The position numbers and the translations under genes were made by a program. From an uncultured Dorea sp. (GTDB lineage: Bacteria; Bacillota; Clostridia; Lachnospirales; Lachnospiraceae): a stretch of DNA of 64,000 nucleotides. The notes under the pieces were generated by a model. It was not told where the DNA came from and ran no database searches. It saw only the letters and a program-made list of their open reading frames with translations. The stretch lies in contig CAJTVY010000010.1 in assembly GCA_910579925.1 (NCBI GenBank), forward strand, positions 1-64,000. The letters are read 5' to 3'. Numbering within the stretch: the first letter of the stretch is position 1; every line of letters starts with the position of its first letter. Below are positions 60,653 through 64,000 of the stretch, piece after piece.

Positions 60653-62035
60653 ATGAGCAGAAATAGAATAACAGTATTGAATATTTCGAGTACTATCATA
60701 TTACAGGGTCTGGCCTTTGTATCAGGTCCGATCTTTTCTAATGTGCTTGGCACAAATAATTATGGGATTGCTGCTGTATATCTCACCTGGGTTCAGCTTG
60801 CGTCAACTATTTTTTCTCTACAAGCTGTGGGAATGCTTGCTGTTGCAAGAGTCAACTATCCTGTCGAAGACCAAGAAAAGTATCAATCAAGTGTATTTAG
60901 TTTAGCTACTATAGCATATCTGGCATTTTCATTATTTACTATTTCGATTTTACTAATAGCTTCAAAATGGTTTGATATCAATATTTATATGGTTTGCCTG
61001 GGTTTGGCGCAAGGATGGGGACTATATTGCGTAACTGCAATGAATGGAAAATTTTCATATGAGTTTAAGGCTGGACGCAATTTTGTTCTTTCAGTATCGA
61101 CCTCTGCTTTGACTATAGGTGTATCTATAATTCTTATCAACTTGTTTCCAAAACAAAGCAATTATTGGGGGAGAATTATAGGTCAGTCTAGTGTCTACAC
61201 CGTTATTGGAATTATTCTGCTAATATACATAATTTCTAAAGGAAAAACTATATATAATAGGGATTACTGGCAGTTTACACTGCCGCTTACAATACCTACG
61301 ATCTTTCATCTCTTAGCTTACATCGTATTGAATCAAAGTGACAAGGTCATGCTTCAGAAGATTGTTAGTAATTCTTCTGCAGGAATATATGCCCTGGCTT
61401 GTGCTTTTTCTAACTTGTTGATATCTATATACTATGCGTTTAATAATAGCTGGGTGCCATACTACTATGAATATACTCGATTAGACAAGATAGATAAGAT
61501 AAAAAAACACTCAAACAACTATATTGAGCTATTTACGGTTTTGACAGTTGGCTTCATTTTTTTGTCAAGAGAAGTATTCCACTTCTATGCACAAGAGAGT
61601 TTTTGGGGAGGAACAGACTTAATCCCACTGTTCTGTATAGGTAACTACTTTGTGTTTTTGTATAGTTTTCCTGTAAATTTTGAATTCTATAATAAAAAAA
61701 CAAAGATGATTGCTGTTGGAACATCTCTTGCTGCACTTGCAAATATTGTATTTAACTATGTTTTAATTAATATCCTTGGTATTTCCGGAGCAGTAATAGC
61801 TACCGCCTTGTCGCATGGTCTGCAGTTTGGATTCCATCTGATATCTGCACGACGAATAAAAGAAATAGACTATCCTTTTGAAATTAAACAATTTATTCCG
61901 GGGTTTGTATTTGTTTGTTTAGCATGCGGTGTTTATTATTGTACAAAAGATTACTGGTATGTTCGATGGGGTATAGGGGCTGTGTTGGGTGTTTATATTA
62001 TTATTAAAATCCTAAAACGAAAAGAGATATTTTAA
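60653..62035 (+). CDS. Wzx-type oligosaccharide flippase
   Basis: A 460-residue protein with 12-14 hydrophobic segments, of the polysaccharide biosynthesis (MATE/MVF-related) family. The start I-S-S-T-I-I-L-Q-G-L-A-F-V-S-G-P-I-F is typical. It flips the undecaprenyl-linked unit for the polymerase at 58216. AT-rich. Gaps of about 97 and 106 bp flank it and contain nothing recognisable. Confidence 0.87.
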   Translation: MSRNRITVLNISSTIILQGLAFVSGPIFSNVLGTNNYGIAAVYLTWVQLASTIFSLQAVGMLAVARVNYPVEDQEKYQSSVFSLATIAYLAFSLFTISILLIASKWFDINIYMVCLGLAQGWGLYCVTAMNGKFSYEFKAGRNFVLSVSTSALTIGVSIILINLFPKQSNYWGRIIGQSSVYTVIGIILLIYIISKGKTIYNRDYWQFTLPLTIPTIFHLLAYIVLNQSDKVMLQKIVSNSSAGIYALACAFSNLLISIYYAFNNSWVPYYYEYTRLDKIDKIKKHSNNYIELFTVLTVGFIFLSREVFHFYAQESFWGGTDLIPLFCIGNYFVFLYSFPVNFEFYNKKTKMIAVGTSLAALANIVFNYVLINILGISGAVIATALSHGLQFGFHLISARRIKEIDYPFEIKQFIPGFVFVCLACGVYYCTKDYWYVRWGIGAVLGVYIIIKILKRKEIF

Positions 62036-62141
62036 AATTGCTAAAAATTGAATACTGTAAAATAGTAAAAAATATTTGCGAAAAAAGCTGAGGATTAGGC
62101 TCAACATGCAAGAAATTAATAACAATAGGAGGAAAATGTAA

Positions 62142-63137
62142 ATGCTTAAAAACAAGACGATTGTCGTGACGGGTGGTACTGGTTCTTTTGGGAACACATT
62201 TGTGCCGATGACTTTGAAAAAATACAATCCGAGGAAGATTATCATTTACAGCCGAGACGAGATGAAACAATGGAACATGGCGAAAAAATTCCAAGGGGAT
62301 TCTCGCATTCGGTTTTTTATTGGAGATGTACGTGATAAGGATAGACTATATAGAGCATTAGATGGCGTAGATTATGTAGTGCATGCTGCTGCTACAAAGA
62401 TTGTTCCTACTGCTGAATACAACCCGTTCGAGTGCATTAAAACGAATGTTAATGGAGCAATGAATCTTATCGATGCCTGTATTGATAAAGGTGTTAAGCG
62501 ACTCGTTGCGCTTTCTACGGATAAAGCAAGTTCGCCGGTAAATTTATATGGGGCCACGAAACTTTGCTCCGATAAGATTTTTATCGCCGGTAATTCTTAT
62601 TCGGGCGGCAGAACCAAATTTGCTGTTGTTCGCTATGGAAATGTAATGGGTTCTCGTGGATCCGTTATTCCGCTTTTCCTTGAAACCGCTAAAAGTGGTA
62701 AGCTAACTATCACAGATAAACGTATGACTCGTTTCATGATTTCCTTAGAACAGGGCGTTGAGCTGGTATGGCATGCATTTGAGGATATGGAAGGTGGTGA
62801 AATTTATGTTAAAAAGATTCCTTCTATGAACATCTGTGACATTGCCGCATCTGTGGATGCAAACGCTGAACAGATCGAGATTGGTAGTCGTCCTGGTGAG
62901 AAGCTTCATGAGCAGATGATTGGCGTTGAGGATGCACACTTTACATATGAATATCCTAAGCACTTTAAGATCCTTCCTCAGATATGTGAGTGGGGTCCGT
63001 TCAAGGCCATGATTAAGGGGGGCAGGCAGGTCCCGGAGGGATTCAGCTATACATCGGATAATAATAATGAATGGATGACGATTCCTCAGCTTCGGGAATG
63101 GATTGAAAAGAATAAAGTCAAGATTGGAAGCATATAA
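62142..63137 (+). CDS. pseB: UDP-N-acetylglucosamine 4,6-dehydratase (inverting, PseB type)
   Basis: A 331-residue extended SDR: T-G-G-T-G-S-F-G-N near 10-18, S-T-D-K-A-S-S-P-V-N-L-Y-G-A-T-K carrying the catalytic Tyr/Lys, and R-Y-G-N-V-M-G-S-R-G-S-V-I-P. It starts pseudaminic acid synthesis and related 2,4-diamino sugars. It is followed by its usual partner PseC after 17 bases. ATAGGAGGAAAA precedes ATG 62142. FnlA/CapE-type dehydratases are the alternative. Confidence 0.85.
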   Translation: MLKNKTIVVTGGTGSFGNTFVPMTLKKYNPRKIIIYSRDEMKQWNMAKKFQGDSRIRFFIGDVRDKDRLYRALDGVDYVVHAAATKIVPTAEYNPFECIKTNVNGAMNLIDACIDKGVKRLVALSTDKASSPVNLYGATKLCSDKIFIAGNSYSGGRTKFAVVRYGNVMGSRGSVIPLFLETAKSGKLTITDKRMTRFMISLEQGVELVWHAFEDMEGGEIYVKKIPSMNICDIAASVDANAEQIEIGSRPGEKLHEQMIGVEDAHFTYEYPKHFKILPQICEWGPFKAMIKGGRQVPEGFSYTSDNNNEWMTIPQLREWIEKNKVKIGSI

Positions 63138-63154
63138 AAAACGGAGGTAACAAA

Positions 63155-64000
63155 GTGAAAGAGTTAGCCATTAACGGTGGTAAGCCTGTATTTGAGAAAA
63201 AGATTGGCTATGGTCATCAGTATATTGACGATGCAGACATTCGGGCGGTTGTCGATGTCCTTAAAAGTGACTTCCTGACTTGTGGTCCGAAGATTGATGA
63301 AGCTGAGGCAAAACTGTGTGAGGTTACAGGGGCTAAACACGCCGTGCTGATTGCAAATGGTACGGCTGCACTTCACGCCGCAGCCTATGCTGCCGGTATC
63401 AGTCCCGGAGATGAAGTAATCACAACGCCTATTACCTTTGTTGCATCAGCAAACTGTGCTTTGTACTGTGGAGGAATCCCAGTATTTGCGGATATCAATC
63501 CGGAAACCTATAATATTGATCCAGATGATATCGAGAGGAAGATTACAGATAAGACCAAGGCAGTTGTAGCTGTTGACTTTACCGGCCAGGCAGTTGAGAT
63601 TGACAGGATCAGGGAGATCTGTGATAAGCATAACCTGATCTTTATCGAAGATGCGGCACATTCTCTCGGAACCAAGTACAATGGAAAGCCTGTCGGCAGC
63701 TTGGCAGATATGACAGAGTTTAGCTTTCATCCTGTGAAGACATGCACTGCAGGCGAGGGCGGAGCGATAACCACGAACGACGATGAGCTCTATGAGAAGC
63801 TCATTCTCTTCCGCACTCATGGTATTACAAGGGTTCAGGAATGGATGGATAAGGAATCTGAAGGCGGCTGGTACTATCAGCAGGTCGATCTCGGCTATAA
63901 CTATCGCATGACTGATATCCAGGCAGCATTACTTTCTTCACAACTTGATAAGCTCGATATTTTTTCGGCGAAAAGGAAACAGCTTGTGAAACGTTACGAT
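63155..64000 (+). CDS. pseC: PseC-type UDP-4-keto-sugar aminotransferase (partial, runs off the window)
   Basis: The first 282 residues of a DegT-family PLP enzyme; the reading frame is still open at 64000. The start is GTG 63155, with CGGAGG 7 bases upstream. N-G-T-A-A-L-H, T-F-V-A-S-A-N, E-D-A-A-H-S-L-G-T-K and the Schiff-base Lys in F-H-P-V-K-T-C-T-A-G-E-G-G are seen. It aminates the PseB product on the way to pseudaminic acid. Remaining pse genes should lie to the right. Confidence 0.9.
   Translation, partial: MKELAINGGKPVFEKKIGYGHQYIDDADIRAVVDVLKSDFLTCGPKIDEAEAKLCEVTGAKHAVLIANGTAALHAAAYAAGISPGDEVITTPITFVASANCALYCGGIPVFADINPETYNIDPDDIERKITDKTKAVVAVDFTGQAVEIDRIREICDKHNLIFIEDAAHSLGTKYNGKPVGSLADMTEFSFHPVKTCTAGEGGAITTNDDELYEKLILFRTHGITRVQEWMDKESEGGWYYQQVDLGYNYRMTDIQAALLSSQLDKLDIFSAKRKQLVKRYD

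Overview
The window is a chromosomal segment of a low-to-mid GC, anaerobic, Gram-positive gut-type Firmicute, most likely a Lachnospiraceae member (Ruminococcus torques / Dorea / Mediterraneibacter relatives). The evidence is a complete fabH-acpP-fabK-fabD-fabG-fabF-accB-fabZ-accC-accDA operon using FabK and a fused AccDA, strong AGGAGG ribosome binding sites, a double-cubane-cluster reductase, a BceAB-like ABC plus two-component module, and YitT, DUF1700/DUF4097 and cohesin/Big_2/dockerin surface proteins. The genus is not determined. No rRNA, tRNA or CRISPR array was recognised.

Layout. 1-2.1 kb is an AT-rich accessory patch: a strong promoter, a 7-codon leader peptide with long inverted repeats in front of a CD3324-family regulator, an alpha/beta hydrolase, and gene debris. 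2.2-7.2 kb is an ABC permease/ATPase plus response regulator/histidine kinase operon, probably for peptide stress. 7.2-8.0 kb holds an SRAP (YedK/HMCES) pseudogene split by a 144-bp MITE with an 8-bp target duplication, followed by a 37-bp relative of the same element. 8.0-12.2 kb is a surface system behind a promoter whose spacer carries an 11-G tract (21-bp spacing, predicted OFF): a wall-anchored cohesin/Big_2 protein and a secreted dockerin protein with two catalytically dead transglutaminase-like domains. 12.4-18.2 kb carries LysR, M18 aminopeptidase, two YitT proteins, asparaginase and a chimeric peptidase pseudogene. 18.2-22.9 kb carries GntR/DUF819 facing AraC/MFS. 23.3-31.3 kb carries a radical SAM protein, an SfsA-MutY fusion, a double-cubane-cluster reductase, a padR-DUF1700-DUF4097 operon, a metallophosphoesterase and a DUF1016 nuclease.

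31.4-42.4 kb is the fatty-acid operon, with two FabT-type operators around its promoter and its MarR/FabT regulator as the last gene. Downstream (42.4-48.3 kb) are a sirtuin, BioY (biotin uptake, matching the AccB need), hemC, a cobA-hemD fusion, an AAA-ATPase/PD-(D/E)XK protein and a Cu/Zn-SOD-like protein.

48.4-64 kb is a capsule/surface glycan locus entered through two NusG-like (LoaP) antiterminators. A 206-bp AT-rich segment in front of them is bounded by near-identical 23-bp inverted repeats and contains a consensus promoter pointing away from the capsule genes, so it is a candidate invertible promoter in its OFF state. The locus encodes a DegT aminotransferase, a PglC-like initiating transferase, GT2, an MBL-fold protein, ATP-grasp, SDR, acyltransferase, LicD, a TagD-like cytidylyltransferase, Wzy, a GT-B-like protein, Wzx and PseB/PseC (pseudaminic acid type). 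PseC runs off the window end.

Two separate surface systems therefore appear to be under phase-variation control, one by slipped-strand mispairing and one possibly by DNA inversion. These are inferences from sequence layout alone.
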